NCBI GenBank assembly: GCA_903924805.1
Contig: CAIYCZ010000214.1
Coordinates: forward strand, 1-15,611
Length of the DNA stretch: 15,611 nucleotides
Source of the DNA: an uncultured delta proteobacterium
GTDB lineage: Bacteria; Desulfobacterota; WTBG01; CAIYCZ01
Direction of reading: 5' to 3'
Shown: positions 15,388-15,611 of the stretch, in pieces
How positions within the stretch are numbered: position 1 is the first letter of the stretch
Layout of the letters: every line of letters begins with the position of its first letter
The notes under the pieces: generated by a model
What the model saw: the letters and a program-made list of their open reading frames with translations, nothing else
Told to the model about the DNA's origin: nothing
The model's database searches: none
Position numbers and translations under genes: made by a program

Positions 15388-15611
15388 TCAGGCGCTCTTT
15401 TTATTTATATAGGCCAGATAGTCATTCCTGAAATGTTTCAACGTTGAAATGATGGGAGTCGGGGCAGTTTTCCCCAGTGCACAGGCTGATGCCTCTGTGA
15501 TAGGTGCTGCCATTTTTTCAAGGTATGTTAAATACTGCTCGGTCCCCTGTCCGGCAATAATTTCATCCAGCATGTCGCACATGCGGCAGACGCCCTCGCG
15601 GCACGGCACGC
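15388..15611 (-). CDS. NuoF-like NADH-binding flavoprotein subunit, C-terminal fragment
   Basis: Only the last ~74 residues are in the window; the gene continues past the right edge, and the GTG at 15609 is an internal Val codon. The fragment is the C-terminal 4Fe-4S domain of NuoF/HndC/HoxF-type subunits. It has PCREG with a preceding codon ending in GC (consistent with Cys of CxPCREG), SACALGKTAP with the fourth cysteine ligand, and TLKHFRNDYLAYI. In the family this cluster passes electrons from NADH-reduced FMN. Extra cysteines occur in GVCRMCDML, where the usual sequence has none. The protein ends soon after and a strong terminator follows. No nuoG-like gene lies downstream, so this is not an E. 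coli-type nuo operon; a hydrogenase or formate dehydrogenase diaphorase subunit is equally possible. Confidence 0.85.
   Translation of the reverse strand, partial: VPCREGVCRMCDMLDEIIAGQGTEQYLTYLEKMAAPITEASACALGKTAPTPIISTLKHFRNDYLAYINKKSA

Noticed and set aside
1..15611. tRNA, rRNA, transposase or integrase genes
   Set aside because: No cloverleaf, rRNA segment, transposase motif or terminal inverted repeats with target duplication was recognised by eye in the gaps.

Overview
The window looks like chromosomal DNA from a Gram-negative, probably anaerobic or microaerophilic bacterium. Three large exported proteins are visible; two of them start with clear lipoprotein signal peptides. The housekeeping genes are bacterial (Ffh, the AICAR transformylase domain of PurH, transketolase), and there is also a rubrerythrin-type diiron protein and the end of a NuoF-like flavoprotein. 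Long NHL/PKD/BACON surface proteins with Thr-rich linkers fit lineages such as Nitrospirota or Desulfobacterota, but the sequence alone does not settle the phylum.

Layout. Positions 1-4181 (+ strand) hold exported repeat proteins. The first is a BACON-NHL-PKD protein running in from the left edge and broken by an in-frame TAA at 98-100. After a 337-bp, dyad-rich leader comes a complete NHL/beta-helix lipoprotein (1902-4181). Positions 4182-4555 are a convergent gap with one terminator per direction and two kinds of short-period repeat. From 4556 to the right edge every gene is on the - strand. In transcription order from the right these are: the end of a NuoF-like subunit, a terminator, a ferritin-like protein behind a near-ideal sigma70 promoter, transketolase, Ffh, a stand-alone AICAR transformylase, an RCK-gated potassium channel, and a 1133-residue lipoprotein.

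The most remarkable gene is that lipoprotein (4556-7957). Its residues ~165-580 match, in order, the calcium-binding and pore-forming core of anthrax protective antigen and other binary-toxin B components. It has no PA14 domain; a lipobox, an Ig-like domain, a Thr/Pro-Gly linker and C-terminal fibronectin-like domains replace the usual flanks. No enzymatic A component lies in the window. The second notable pattern is a set of degenerate arrays with 7-, 8- or 10-nt periods in four intergenic gaps, usually built as two inverted arms with a different unit each time. One of them supplies the last codons and the stop of the transketolase gene.

The housekeeping genes (SRP, purine synthesis, pentose phosphate) show no obvious functional link to the surface proteins. 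The three exported proteins share a modular plan: N-terminal beta-sandwich domain(s), a Thr-rich linker, then repeat or effector domains. They probably form part of the cell's surface or envelope repertoire.
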